Shown here piece after piece: positions 43,824 to 54,442 of a stretch of 64,000 nt of DNA (its first letter is position 1; every line of letters starts with the position of its first letter). The notes under the pieces are model-generated. The model had not been told where the DNA came from, did not search any database, and saw only the letters and a program-made list of their open reading frames with translations. The DNA is from Aaosphaeria pasadenensis. Its lineage: Eukaryota; Ascomycota; Dothideomycetes; Pleosporales. The position numbers were made by a program, and so were the translations under genes. The stretch is from contig JAKLMB010000022.1 in NCBI GenBank assembly GCA_022813625.1, positions 248,001 through 312,000 on the forward strand, read 5' to 3'.

Positions 43824-44963
43824 CTAGTGTACCATTGTCTTTCCGATCTCGCTCTCCCAGTTCTCTGCTCGTTCGAATCCGTTGGAGAATGATTGATAGT
43901 CCATCATTGCTTGGACGACCTGGTCCCTAGTGTTCAAAACGAAGGGTCCGTACTGGACCACAGGCTGATCTAGTGGGAGACCAGCGACAAGGATGAATCT
44001 CGACTCTTTTTCGGCTCCTGCCTCGACGGTAGCTTCAATGCTGTCGCCCTCCTTCTCGAAAACCACATTGTGGTATTGCTCGACGGGGCGCGACACTCCG
44101 TCAGAGGAGAAGATTGTGGAACCGCTCAGGGTGTAAGCGAATGCATTCCAGCCCTTTGGTAACGATTGCTTGACAACACCACCTGGCTGAACTGTGAAAT
44201 CGAGAAGCCAGACGGGAGTGTAGGCAAGCTCTTGAACGGAGTCGGTGTCGTAGGCGCGGCCGCTGATGATCTTGACCTTAACCTTGCCGTTGTCAGTCAC
44301 CACTTCGGGAATTTCCTTCGCCCTCAAATCGCGGTAACGGGGCTCGCAGAACTTCAATTCTTTTGGCAGATCGACCCAAAGCTGCATTCCGACGTTTGGT
44401 GTTCCGTCCTCGTTCTGCCTCGGCATCTCGGCGTGGACAATTCCCCGGCCGGCTGTCATGAACTGCAAATCGCCGGCTTCGATCGAACCCTTGTGGCCTG
44501 CGAAATCTTCATGATCCACAGCACCAGAGAGAAGATAAGTCACGGTCTCTTGTCCGCGGTGGGGGTGGTCAGGAAAGCCTGCACCTGGAGGAATGCTGAA
44601 GTGGTCAAGCATGAGGAAGGGAGAGAAGTTGCGAAGTTGTGGGGTGCCGATGGAGCGTCTGACGCGTGCGCCAGCGCCCTCGGACTGCTCAATAGCAAGG
44701 AACGATTTCTGAATCTTGCGCGGCGATTGAACAGTCAGTGTCTCATTTGGTGGGATCACTGGTAGTCCCCGGAAGGTTGTTGGTGTTGCTGCGTTGCTGG
44801 ACATTGTTTGTGTGATGTTGTTTTGGTTGTTGTGAAGGATGGTGTTGAGGGATGTTGCGAGTTTAATCGTTTGAGATAGTTGGTTGATAGTCGAAAGTAG
44901 GTGTTCTTGATTGTAGATTGCAATTGCTATGATGCAAAAGAAGATGGATAGAATTGTCTTCAT
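43824..44963 (-). CDS. Pirin-family protein (bicupin)
   Basis: Intronless. From the Met at 44804 the protein is 326 residues and matches the family length; the frame remains open to a Met at 44963 (379 residues). Pirins are iron-binding bicupins with nuclear regulatory or quercetinase activity. In the 326-residue numbering the metal ligands are H80 and H82 (PDHPHRGQETVTY), H124 and E126 (GRGIVHAEMP). FSPFLMLDHFSIPPGAGFPD and MQLWVDLPKELKF are family segments, as is the C-terminal cupin (GWNAFAYTLSGS). The upstream 53 residues begin MKTILSIFFCIIAIAI, a hydrophobic signal-anchor-like stretch not usual in pirins. It is either a genuine targeting extension or 5' UTR that happens to be open. Confidence 0.93.
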   Translation of the reverse strand: MKTILSIFFCIIAIAIYNQEHLLSTINQLSQTIKLATSLNTILHNNQNNITQTMSSNAATPTTFRGLPVIPPNETLTVQSPRKIQKSFLAIEQSEGAGARVRRSIGTPQLRNFSPFLMLDHFSIPPGAGFPDHPHRGQETVTYLLSGAVDHEDFAGHKGSIEAGDLQFMTAGRGIVHAEMPRQNEDGTPNVGMQLWVDLPKELKFCEPRYRDLRAKEIPEVVTDNGKVKVKIISGRAYDTDSVQELAYTPVWLLDFTVQPGGVVKQSLPKGWNAFAYTLSGSTIFSSDGVSRPVEQYHNVVFEKEGDSIEATVEAGAEKESRFILVAGLPLDQPVVQYGPFVLNTRDQVVQAMMDYQSFSNGFERAENWESEIGKTMVH

Positions 44964-46366
44964 GGGGGGTGGCGTTGATACTTATAGTTGGAGATGGGAT
45001 GGGCTACAATCGAGAATGTTCGAAGACTAGCGTGGGATGATTGGAATCAAGTAGGATAGAGACATTACAATGATGTTTGTAGCGCGTGGTAATACTAATA
45101 CTCGTTACAGATGATAGGGCCATTTGGAGATTTGTCGATCCTGACCAAGCATGCGAAATCCATTTCAAGCCAGAGTTCTTACACGTTTCGGTAATCGTCT
45201 TCGGCTAGGACCCTGAACCGGACCCGGATGGACCCACTTCCCTACGCCAAGCCTCACAGCTTCTGTAAGCAATTAGCAACCAACGCTTTCCCCCTTTTGG
45301 CATCCCTTATTGCAGGATCAAGCCAGGATGACATCATTCTCATCCCTCAACAACGAGCTTACACAACATGCCAGCGTCCTAGTAGACAAGGCTGAAGCAC
45401 TACTGTGTACTGCGGACGATACTAGGTATTCGTAAAAGGTACGAGTGTACTCCGTAGTAGAATTGTCCTTTAAGATTTTATTAGTGATGTCAGAGGGTCA
45501 CAGTAAGCGCCAGCCACCCTCACAACTCGTCTTTCTTCTTTAGCTGTCAAGCTTTGCTTCGTACCGCTACGTAATAACGATCGCGATTACAACGTCAAGA
45601 AGCTAGCAACAGAAGATTAACTAAATTCAAAGCGTTCAAACTTGAACAAAACTACTAAATCCGTACTACTGGATCAAACCTGGAAACGGAAAGCAATACA
45701 AGATTAACATATTGCAGCACACGAAGTACCGGCTTCTCATGAACAAATTTAGTAACAAGACAGGCACTTCAATTCGCAGGAGTACATCGCCCAAGGAACT
45801 TTCGACACGAAAGCTAGGTAGTACTAGGCAAGGCAAGGAAATACTTGTGGATCCGAAGTGAGCTGCTGTAGGTGTTCGTGTCGATATTTGCAAGTTCGGA
45901 TTAGTGTTTTGCGGGGAGCGCAACATATGCAGTTGACTGGCCCTGATGCATGAACGAGTATATAAACAACTACCACAATGGGTAAATACACGTAGAGAGA
46001 GAACCAGTGCCTGAATACGAGGTTGGCTGGTATAAGGCTGGGGTACTAGATGTGGTTACAATAGTACGTCTGATAGGGTGGCTAGTATAGATGAGGAAGG
46101 CGAAACTGCTCCAAGAAAAGCATCAATCTGATCTAGCATATATGATTCCCACGATCCATCTTTAAGTATCATTACATACATGAGAGAAAACTGACGATGC
46201 TCAAACACTTTATTGGTTGCATGTGATTTGCTGACATCAACAAGCGGGGCACGTCACAACCACGGCTTGGATCCCAACATACTCATGTCCGACGGCGAGT
46301 ATTCACATCATTGCCTAATATGAGCCAAACCTCTCAATACTCCCATGAATAGCATCTATTTTCAAA
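44964..46366. other. Divergent intergenic region
   Basis: About 1.4 kb between the pirin and F-box genes. One TACTCCGTA motif at 45448-45456. No gene recognised. Confidence 0.45.
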
Positions 46367-47413
46367 ATGCAAACAGAAAAGTCGATGTTTTCAGTCCTGC
46401 CCACTGAGCTTTTCCTCAACGTCCTAGACGAGCTGATTCGAACGCGGTCAGGCAAACATCCAGTGGCGTTTCCCCCCTCCGACCAAGTCACGAAGACACT
46501 ACGCGCATTGACACTCACATCAAAGGACATATATCCCATTGCTTCGAAATACTTATATACCTATTGTGTCTGGCTGGGAACAAACAAAAAGTTGGAACTA
46601 TTCGCGAGGACTCTCGGCATAGATCTCCCCGCATCCTCAACCGCCCGACTCTGTTATGGCAGCTTGGGACACAGTTCATTCTTTCGAGAGGCCAAGGTCT
46701 TCAGCCATATCACATCGATGTACCTATCCCCATTTAGGCCTCATATGAAAAGCATAGGCGTGCGCATTAGCCATTTCTCTACTATCGTCGACCTGCTCAA
46801 AGCAGTCAGCTCCACCATAAAGACGCTATACATTGATCTCCAACCCGATTCTGCATCTTACGGGGGCCTAGGGCCGGCCAAAACATATCCAAAAAGTAGT
46901 GTACTTCGGGCGATGCATAATCTGGAAGAACTAGTCATCTCATGGGACTACGAGGAGTGGTTCTCCTGCCCTCCACCGAACATCAAGCGCCTGGCAATAT
47001 CAACCAGAAACCTTGTGGATGGCTGGGTTGACTGGTTAGATTCAACACCCCGTCTAGAGGTCCTCGTTGCGCTGTCCGCACCGGGACTGTCTGACGATGC
47101 AGTCAAGAATGCGTTCGCAAAGTGTTCGTCCGACCGGCGAGCACCACTCGACATCGTTTTTGTCGGCATCTCGTGGTACCACTCACCCGTGAAAGGTGAT
47201 ATTGACTGGAAAGACACCGACCCAATAAGGTATTGGGAGGTTGACGTTCCTGTAAGCTACTACGGTGATGAAAAATCATCTGCTATGTGCGAACTATGGC
47301 TCTGGGAGAATGGCCTTCGAGGTTCTCTATTCAATAGTGACAAGGCACGTATGATGACCGAAAATCAAGAGAGGAGAGTTTCTGACGCGATATACTCTGC
47401 TTGTTTCGAGTAG
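46367..47413 (+). CDS. F-box-like protein
   Basis: Intronless, 348 residues. The N-terminal ~60 residues carry an F-box-like motif: LPTELFLNVLDELI, then TLRALTLTSKDIYPIASKYLYTY. This fits the L-P-x-E-[IL] ... L-x-x-L-x-L-x-S-K pattern of fungal F-box proteins that act as substrate adaptors in SCF ubiquitin ligases. The rest has leucine-rich-like strands (IKTLYIDLQ, LEELVISWDYEEW, IKRLAISTRNL, PRLEVLVALSAPGL), suggesting a degenerate solenoid. The substrate is unknown. Such proteins are numerous in filamentous fungi. Confidence 0.75.
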   Translation: MQTEKSMFSVLPTELFLNVLDELIRTRSGKHPVAFPPSDQVTKTLRALTLTSKDIYPIASKYLYTYCVWLGTNKKLELFARTLGIDLPASSTARLCYGSLGHSSFFREAKVFSHITSMYLSPFRPHMKSIGVRISHFSTIVDLLKAVSSTIKTLYIDLQPDSASYGGLGPAKTYPKSSVLRAMHNLEELVISWDYEEWFSCPPPNIKRLAISTRNLVDGWVDWLDSTPRLEVLVALSAPGLSDDAVKNAFAKCSSDRRAPLDIVFVGISWYHSPVKGDIDWKDTDPIRYWEVDVPVSYYGDEKSSAMCELWLWENGLRGSLFNSDKARMMTENQERRVSDAIYSACFE

Positions 47414-47772
47414 TACGGAGTTGTTGGCCGATGTCTAGGTTCAGGTTTTCGAGCGATTCACGTTGACGGGTTAGGAGTAATCGACTGGTCTGCAAGGCGA
47501 CATTATACACCCTTTCGCCTGTTAGGTAGAATGAGATGCATGAGTTCGATTTTTTATCTAGTGGATTAGCTCATATTATTTGCATATAATCAGCTATATC
47601 TCGAGGTCTTTGTATTAATTTGCCAGCCTTTTGTCGCGCTTCCCAACAATTGAACTCCAAACCATCATATCACACTAAACGCCGAAAGTCGTTCGATATT
47701 ATTCCTTGCCTCCTCGGTAATTATTTGCTTAACAGGGCATCGTTGGCCGAAGTGAGCCTCTCATCTCGTACC
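47414..47772. other. Intergenic, convergent 3' ends
   Basis: Noncoding spacer; nothing recognised. Confidence 0.35.
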
Positions 47773-48765
47773 TCAGTCTTTTATATCATCCTTGTCCTGG
47801 TCTGCTTCATCTTCGCTATACAATTCATTAGCTCTGTGAGTATAATATCCACTAATCGAACCATACCTATCGCGTGTTATCATTCGTTTTGAAAAGCGAA
47901 GATTCGACTTTCGAACATCGCTCGCCCTAGCTTCACCAGATACCTTTCGAGATCGAGCAATATGAGAATGGCTTGAATTCTCTGGTAATCTCGTCATACT
48001 CAACATTGGCTTTCGGATGGGAAAATTGTGGTTGGCGGAAGAAGCGTTTGAACCACTAGTGGGTTTGGTTACTCGGCCGTCCTTCACATAAGTGGCGGGC
48101 ACCCGTAGTTCATTTTTCCGTTGAAGTATGGATCTCAATGTTGACAATACAGGCCGTTGACCGTTTATGGTGCCAGGGATGGTTTCTCTTCGAGGCGGAA
48201 TCTGAGCGGTGACTATGACTAGATGTAAGATGCTAGAATTGCATGTATGAGTGGAATAAATACCTGAGCTATCTTTCATTCCAGAACCTTCGGGTGGACC
48301 AGACTTCATCTTCAACTTCAGCTTCAGGTCCTCAATCTCACCCTCGAGAGCTTTATTCCTCTTCTGCAGCACCGCCTCGCTCTGGCGTGTGATCGCGAGT
48401 TCGCGATCCAACTTCTTCACCATGATTTCGTATCCGGTGATTGCCTGTCGCTGTCTAGTCTCCCTAACGAGCAGCTCAGATAATTCTTTTGGCGCGTGCT
48501 CGTCGGGCTCGCCAGGTTCGACTCCAAGAGGATCGACGAAAAATCCATCTTCATCCAGGTACGAGCAGCGCCATCCTTTCCGGGACTTGTGTCGTCCATC
48601 GATATCTTCATCTCCGCCACCTCGCCGTCGGGCGCGGGCCATGAAGTCACGGTTGAGGATGCTGACATCCTCGGGCGCGGGACGGACGGGGAAAGAATCA
48701 GAATCACTGTCGGAGTCGGACTCGCGACCGTTATGAAAGTGGGTATTTTGACCTGATTGGGCCAT
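47773..48765 (-). CDS. Orphan coiled-coil protein
   Basis: An open frame of 330 codons. An intron is likely at 48213-48263 (51 nt, donor GTATTT, acceptor CATAG). It is a multiple of three, so both spliced (313 residues) and unspliced forms stay in frame. The N-terminus has a Ser/Asp repeat (SDSDSDSD) and an acidic-basic mix. Residues ~90-150 form a coiled coil (ELSELLVRETRQRQAITGYE, AVLQKRNKALEGEIEDLKLK). The C-terminal part is Ser/Arg/Lys-rich and disordered, ending in an acidic tail. No domain family or targeting signal recognised. The coiled-coil segment and continuous frame support a real gene. Confidence 0.7.
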   Translation of the reverse strand: MAQSGQNTHFHNGRESDSDSDSDSFPVRPAPEDVSILNRDFMARARRRGGGDEDIDGRHKSRKGWRCSYLDEDGFFVDPLGVEPGEPDEHAPKELSELLVRETRQRQAITGYEIMVKKLDRELAITRQSEAVLQKRNKALEGEIEDLKLKLKMKSGPPEGSGMKDSSGIYSTHTCNSSILHLVIVTAQIPPRRETIPGTINGQRPVLSTLRSILQRKNELRVPATYVKDGRVTKPTSGSNASSANHNFPIRKPMLSMTRLPENSSHSHIARSRKVSGEARASDVRKSNLRFSKRMITRDRYGSISGYYTHRANELYSEDEADQDKDDIKD

Positions 48766-49928
48766 TTCGAGTGAGGTGTACTAGAGGTTTTGGTAAAGCT
48801 GTTGACGTTTTGAGGTGAGATGAGGTTAGGGTTTTGTGGTAGGGGTATGCGTATCAGTGACCGTAATGTTGAGGTGAGAGTGGTCAAAGAGAAACCAAGA
48901 GCTGGCATGAGTATCACTAATGGATCGAAAGCTAAGTAAGCTGGAGCTATTAGCCAGGAGCGCTGCCTGTGTTGGCTTCAAGCTGGTTGAAGTGAAGGCT
49001 TGACTTGTTTGCTTATCTCCTTGATTCAGTCAAGCAATGATGTAAGGCCAACAATTGACAAATCCTTGGAAGAGTGAGTTGGGGTAAAGAACAACAAGAA
49101 AGAGAAAGCAAGGTTTCGTCGATGGAAGTGACTATTTATATTATGACGAACAGTTTACATGGACTACTTGATCAGGTACCGTCTAGACTTGAAATTTTGT
49201 TTATATAATCTCTATAGCGAGAATCCTCTATCGCTAATGGGAGCGAAGGCTCATGTTCACTGAAACCGATAGTAGGTCCCAATTTCATTTGCTCTTAAGA
49301 TCCCCCGTTCACTACCTACATTGTGAACAGAGGCGCAAATTGAATACTCCATACACCTCCTCGCTTACCGACCGTACCTACGATACCAGGCAATAGATTA
49401 TAGATTCATCGTTTGAAATGCCGGGGAGAATAGCTATGTATATAACTCACAGATACCAAATAACAGCCGAATGTTCATGTGAAAGCTGAAGTTAACTCAC
49501 GTACGTAATTTTCCGTGCTACCACTAAATATGGGTGTTGACATCGTAATGACTTGGGAACAGAAGCATCAGTTATCGAGAGATAGGTCAACCCCTTTTCA
49601 AGACAGATTTAGATATAACGACTCAGCAAACGAAAGACTCAGCCCCAGAAAGTGACTCGTCATAACGTCTTTCTCTATATATTGATTGCTATTTGAATGC
49701 TATTTGGATGCCTAATACTTCAGGTCATGAACGAGGTTGACTATCATGCCCGTTTAGGCTAGCGCCAGCCGGATTGCCATGTGTCGCCGCGCCGCATCAT
49801 AATCATCGCAAAAGTATTTTGAATCTTCTATCAGTAACACCTCAGTCGATTTTTTCGAAATTGTTTGATTCAGGAACCCTATCAAGAGAAAATTGAGGGC
49901 TTTTACTTGTCGCACTGTAGTCAAGACA
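48766..49928. other. Divergent intergenic region
   Basis: About 1.2 kb with no supportable gene, RNA or repeat. The frame of the next gene is open upstream of its first ATG, back to about 49893. Confidence 0.4.
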
Positions 49929-50954
49929 ATGGCGAGAATGCTTGACAGCCTTGTGAAGAAACAACTCGAGCGAGTTTTGATACCACAACCACTATATGTC
50001 TTTTCCCAAGGCAAATGGTTATCTAAAACTGGCCCATGGCCACTCACGACGACCCAGAGCTCGAAGACGGAATACTTGGATCAGCTACGTCTCATATCTT
50101 GGAACATCGACTTCCAAACTCCATATCCCCGAGCTCGGATGGCCTCAGCCTTGAAATACATCGAAGGCCTTGTAACCCAGCTGCCATCTTCGTCTGCTAT
50201 TTGTATATTCTTTCAAGAGATGAGGGAGGTGACTGGGCAACGGAATCCGGACATCGAACAGCAGGCAAATGATTTAAGCCAGATCGCCAACGCGTCCTGG
50301 GTCCAAGAGAGATTCCACATGACGGATCTGGACCTCTCCAACTGGGCCTCTCACTACGGTCAAGTGACCTTGATTGACCGAAGGCTCAGCGTGGCTCAGG
50401 TATCGCGTGTAGAGCTTGTCAGCGAGTTCCGACGGGATGCTTTGCTCGTTGATATCCGGCTCGGCGAAGGAGAAGACGTTCTCCGCCTTTGTAATGTTCA
50501 CTTGGATTCTCTTACTGGGAATTTGAGACCTGTTCAGTGGAAAGGGCTGGCGAAATTACTTCAAGATAAGGAAGGAGGAGTTGCTGGAAGTCTGCTGGCG
50601 GGAGACTGTAATGCAACCCAACCACGTGATAGGACCGAACCGCAGCAAAACGGCTTCAAAGATGCGTACCTCGAATTAGGCGGCGAAGAAGGTGACGAGA
50701 ACGGTGCAACTTGGGGGTTTCAAAGTCGTTCCGGGAAGCGGTTCGGACGCCAACGCCTCGACAAAGTCGCTACATGGGGCGTTGTACAAGCAAGAGGGTT
50801 AGAAAGAATTGGTGCAGGCGTATGTGTGGAGGATGAGGTTGTCGCAAAGGCTCTTATAGAAGATACTGGCTTCCCCTTCGTCACAGATCACTATGGATTG
50901 ATGTGTACTGTTGACGTGCACGGTGGAATGAAGTCGACGGGGAGCTTGCCTTGA
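49929..50954 (+). CDS. Endonuclease/exonuclease/phosphatase-family protein, TDP2-like
   Basis: Intronless, 341 residues from the first ATG. It belongs to the EEP superfamily and the motif set is closest to tyrosyl-DNA phosphodiesterase 2, which removes trapped topoisomerase 2 from 5' DNA ends. Motifs in order: RLISWNIDFQ (catalytic Asn near 59), FFQEM (metal-binding Glu near 97), LCNVHLDSL, AGDCNATQPRDR (Asp-Asn pair near 225), and FVTDHYGLMCTV (Asp-His near 320). These give the complete metal-dependent active site. The N-terminal 50 residues are variable. Other EEP members (for example deadenylase-like) cannot be excluded. No organellar signal is obvious. Confidence 0.85.
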   Translation: MARMLDSLVKKQLERVLIPQPLYVFSQGKWLSKTGPWPLTTTQSSKTEYLDQLRLISWNIDFQTPYPRARMASALKYIEGLVTQLPSSSAICIFFQEMREVTGQRNPDIEQQANDLSQIANASWVQERFHMTDLDLSNWASHYGQVTLIDRRLSVAQVSRVELVSEFRRDALLVDIRLGEGEDVLRLCNVHLDSLTGNLRPVQWKGLAKLLQDKEGGVAGSLLAGDCNATQPRDRTEPQQNGFKDAYLELGGEEGDENGATWGFQSRSGKRFGRQRLDKVATWGVVQARGLERIGAGVCVEDEVVAKALIEDTGFPFVTDHYGLMCTVDVHGGMKSTGSLP

Positions 50955-53196
50955 ATGGAAAATATCCTGTGGATGATTAGGACACTGCAGATCTAATTCC
51001 AAGAGATAAAGTCCAGAATCATTCGGTACAATTGAAGTCGCAGTTTAACAGCTGTATTATAATGAGTCTGACGTTGATCAAAGTGCATCAAGGCCTGCCT
51101 CGGCAAAAGCTAATCTATCAGACCTTTTGTCAAGCATACACACTGCCTACAATGATGCTCGAAATATCTCACCAGTGGCTTGATTGACCTATATAGTCGT
51201 ATCAAGAGCAGTTAGGTGCTTCTTATCCTTTGCTGGGGGAATAGCCTGAGTAAAATGGAATTGGATTGCAGAGCCCCCTTACTGCATCAAGTGTCTCCTA
51301 GCTAGATAGTATTTTCTTCATAGACTTGGTTTCTCTATTGGTCATGTTTCTACGCTTTTGGTACGGAGCGTGATCATGCAATAATGCGACTTGAATAAGG
51401 GACAACAAGGAACTCGATGGCAGCATTGTCTGCCCATGGGCATTGCTCGTCGATCTCACCCGTTGAACTTCATGGAATCAATGCACAGGCGGAAAGTATC
51501 TTAAGACCATCCTCTCTCTATTATGGTTCGAACATTTCAAAAGATGATACGTCAAGCCTTGTCCCTGGCAGTTTCACGACGTAGTCTGTAGCGAGACGAG
51601 AGCGGGAGCCCTTTACGGTTTGCGAATGCATCCCTACCATTGCTCCAGGCCTAGACGAAGACAAGACGGCCTAGGGGGCTTATGTTCAAATTCCATTATA
51701 TTAACTGACAGTTCCTGGTCCCGCACTCATGTTTCCTTATTTTTGTAATACCAGGTCGAGAACTGTGAGTTCTTCCGGTAACCCGGGGTAATGCTGGTAG
51801 CTGAGCAGAAAATTAAATGATGGCATCAACGCACGAACCAGATGTATGCCTAATGCAGGCATATATGTCGACGAGTTGAGAATAAGGGGTTAGCATTTCA
51901 GTCATAACAATCCCAAAGACATCTGCCCGATAGCCGAGCTTTTCGTCATGTTTTGGCGATGCAGATGCCTGCTACCTTGCTGAAGGATTGAAATTTGTGT
52001 CTGCATTGGGCGAATAGCAGTCATCTTTTTGGGTAGGACAGGGCTGACGCATTGACAACCGAGATGATCCGCAGGAAAAGGTGGGAAAACCTTGTCGATA
52101 TGTCCAGACGACCAGACAAATCTCATCAACCTCCTTGCGTTGTGGTACAGTCGCACATCCGAAGTCTAATGTTGTGCGATTGTCAATTAAAGCCTTGTGT
52201 CAGTTGTTGTTGGGTTGTCGTCGCGATCAACATTCGACATATCTTTGCGAGCCATGTTTTTGCACTGGTGAAGATCAGCAACGTATCCTCTCTCTCATCA
52301 TCGTAGAGAAATAGAATTAAAGTCCGTCCGGCTCTGTCTTACTTCTAACTTGCCCAGACTGGCTGAAGTGCGCCATGACGTCTCAGTTGAATTAGTGCTC
52401 AAGTTGTTGATCTGCTAGAGGGCCGTAGATGTGTACTGTGTAGGGCTGTTGGCGCGCGGCCACCCCTGACTCGGACAAATCAGATTGTCGTGTCGGTCAC
52501 CCACCACTCTGACCTCAAACAGACGACCCTCATGCCTTCGTTAACTCATAACATGATCTCAATACATACACACACACTTGAGTTAACGGCTGCTCAATTG
52601 TCAGCTCTGCTTATCTTCAACACAATGCGGCTAAAATCTGCTAAAATCTGTATTTGGGTGGCATAAATGAAGTCTTTAATTGAAGCCAGCATATGGTAGA
52701 CAGAATGAGAGCTGAACCCTCCCCTGTCGGACTTCGTCTGGTGAAGCACCCAAAAGTCCGCAGGGCCCTCCATGCGCAATACCCTGAGACCGTGACAAGA
52801 TTATTGATCAAGCTGGGATACCGCAGCCCCGTTTTACGTCTATGTTTCAGATGGAGCGGGTATGCACGTCTTTTGTGGCGCCCAAAGTACAAGACGGTCG
52901 CACAGAAAGCTTTGGAGCCCACACCACCGCGTCTGAGCTCTCGAGGATGAGGGGACAAGTCGAGGTCCGCGTTCCCCACGCCTCATTACACAGTAAATAG
53001 AAACGCGAGGAACTATTATTATGCGGCGTAGGCGCCGGATCTTTTTGCATGTTGTACATCTTTCCATTTCCAACTCTCTCTCCTTCGCTTTTGCTATATC
53101 GCTCCCTTTTAGCGCTTACGACACGGCCTCTATATTCGATCCTACTTCCTTCTTTATATCGGTTTACTGTTTAATTTCTTATTAATTTCTCCAAAA
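50955..53196. other. Long intergenic region
   Basis: About 2.2 kb between two plus-strand genes. Several 60-112 codon frames exist (for example 52641-52979 minus and 52693-52950 plus, mutually overlapping) but none has a recognisable domain. A short (CA)n tract lies near 52566-52575. The last ~150 bases are T/C-rich, as for a promoter. Confidence 0.45.
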
Positions 53197-54175
53197 ATGG
53201 CCAGACTTTCGCCCTTCCTATCTCTTCTACTATTCTCTTCTAGAATTGTATCAGCAGCAGAGCAGAAATGCTATGGCCTCAACGGTCAACCGCAAGAGGA
53301 GGGATTCGGACCATGCAAGACCGGTACGCGTCACAGTGGCTGTTGTGCGATCAACAGACCAGCGGGCTCTGTTGATATTTGCCTCGACAATGGACTGTGC
53401 ATGGCCACAGGCGAAGGCTATATGGGTACGATATGGCAGTCTGGATGTACAGATCCGACTGGCCAAGATCCTGCCTGTCCAAAACTATGTCCCGATGGTG
53501 AGCCCAAATCAATTGATATCAATCAGATCTTTCTTCAGTCCTAATACTGATCGTGTAACAGTGAGAGACAACTTCGGAGGCCTTAAGAAAGTCTTTGCCT
53601 GGAATATCCAAATCTGCGATTTCGGCAAATACTGCTGCCGCGAAGTGGGCGACTCCAGGAATTGTTGCAACAATGCAACTGCACCACAGATCGAAACAAA
53701 CTTCATCGGCGCCTTCCAATTTCCTACTTCTACCGCTGGTATCCCTTCTTCATCATCGATATCATTAGCTACAACGACTTCAGCTAAACTGTCTGCGACG
53801 CCAACGCCGGACGCAACACGGACCTCCGAGATTGTCGGAGAAGCCGTATCAACAGGCACGCCATTCGCCCAGGAAAGCACCACCTCTCAGCCACAAACGA
53901 CCTGCAAGCCTGACAAAAGCGCGGTTGTTGGGGGCGCAGTGGGTGGCATACTAGGTGCCGCTCTTCTCGGCATGATGGGAGTCATCATGTGGATGCACAG
54001 GAAGGAGAAGAGACAGCGAAGGCTTAAAGAGCATTATGAAGAGCAGTTCGGCCAAAACTTTGCGTACAAGAGGACGGTCGTTGTGGATACAGAGTCGAGC
54101 GAGCTCTTGCAGCTTCCTACAAGTCCAACGAGCGAGAAGCCAATCATCATAGAACAACAGGGTAGGGCTGGGTAA
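53197..54175 (+). CDS. Cys-rich single-pass membrane protein (fungal surface-sensor architecture)
   Basis: Two exons, 53197-53497 and 53562-54175, 304 residues; the 64-nt intron has GTGAGC...ACAG and joins CPD to VRDNF. An N-terminal signal peptide (MARLSPFLSLLLFSSRIVSA) precedes a Cys-rich ectodomain (CYGLNGQPQEEGFGPCKTG, SGCCAINRPAGSVDICLDNG, FGKYCCREVGDSRNCCNNAT). A Ser/Thr-rich, probably O-glycosylated stalk follows, then a Gly/Ala-rich transmembrane helix (SAVVGGAVGGILGAALLGMM) with a basic stop-transfer (HRKEKRQRR) and a short cytoplasmic tail. It has the same layout as the gene at 5175-6341. The family is widespread in Pezizomycotina as hypothetical proteins; no ligand is known to me. 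Confidence 0.88.
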
Positions 54176-54442
54176 CGTCCATAGTTATGGGGTATTTTTA
54201 TGTGTGCTTTTACTTTTGTCTGTCGATTTAGCGTAAAATATTATTAGCGGGATAAAGGGGGGATGGATGGTAATTGTTGCCAGGAGTTAAAGGATGATAT
54301 CGCATGCTTGAATTTATGTTTTGCTATGCGGTAACTCGACGACCTTTGCCCGTCTTTGCTTCTATGACGAGACTAATTGCTCACATAGACCTTCGTCATG
54401 AACGGTTTATTGCTGCATTGTGATTGGCACACGTCTCTTTGC

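Noticed and set aside
51520..51535. TGGTTCGAAC resembling a tRNA B-box
   Set aside because: No A-box or cloverleaf partner nearby.
52641..52979. Overlapping 112-codon (minus) and 85-codon (plus) frames
   Set aside because: They are antisense to each other, with no start context, domain or signal peptide to favour either.
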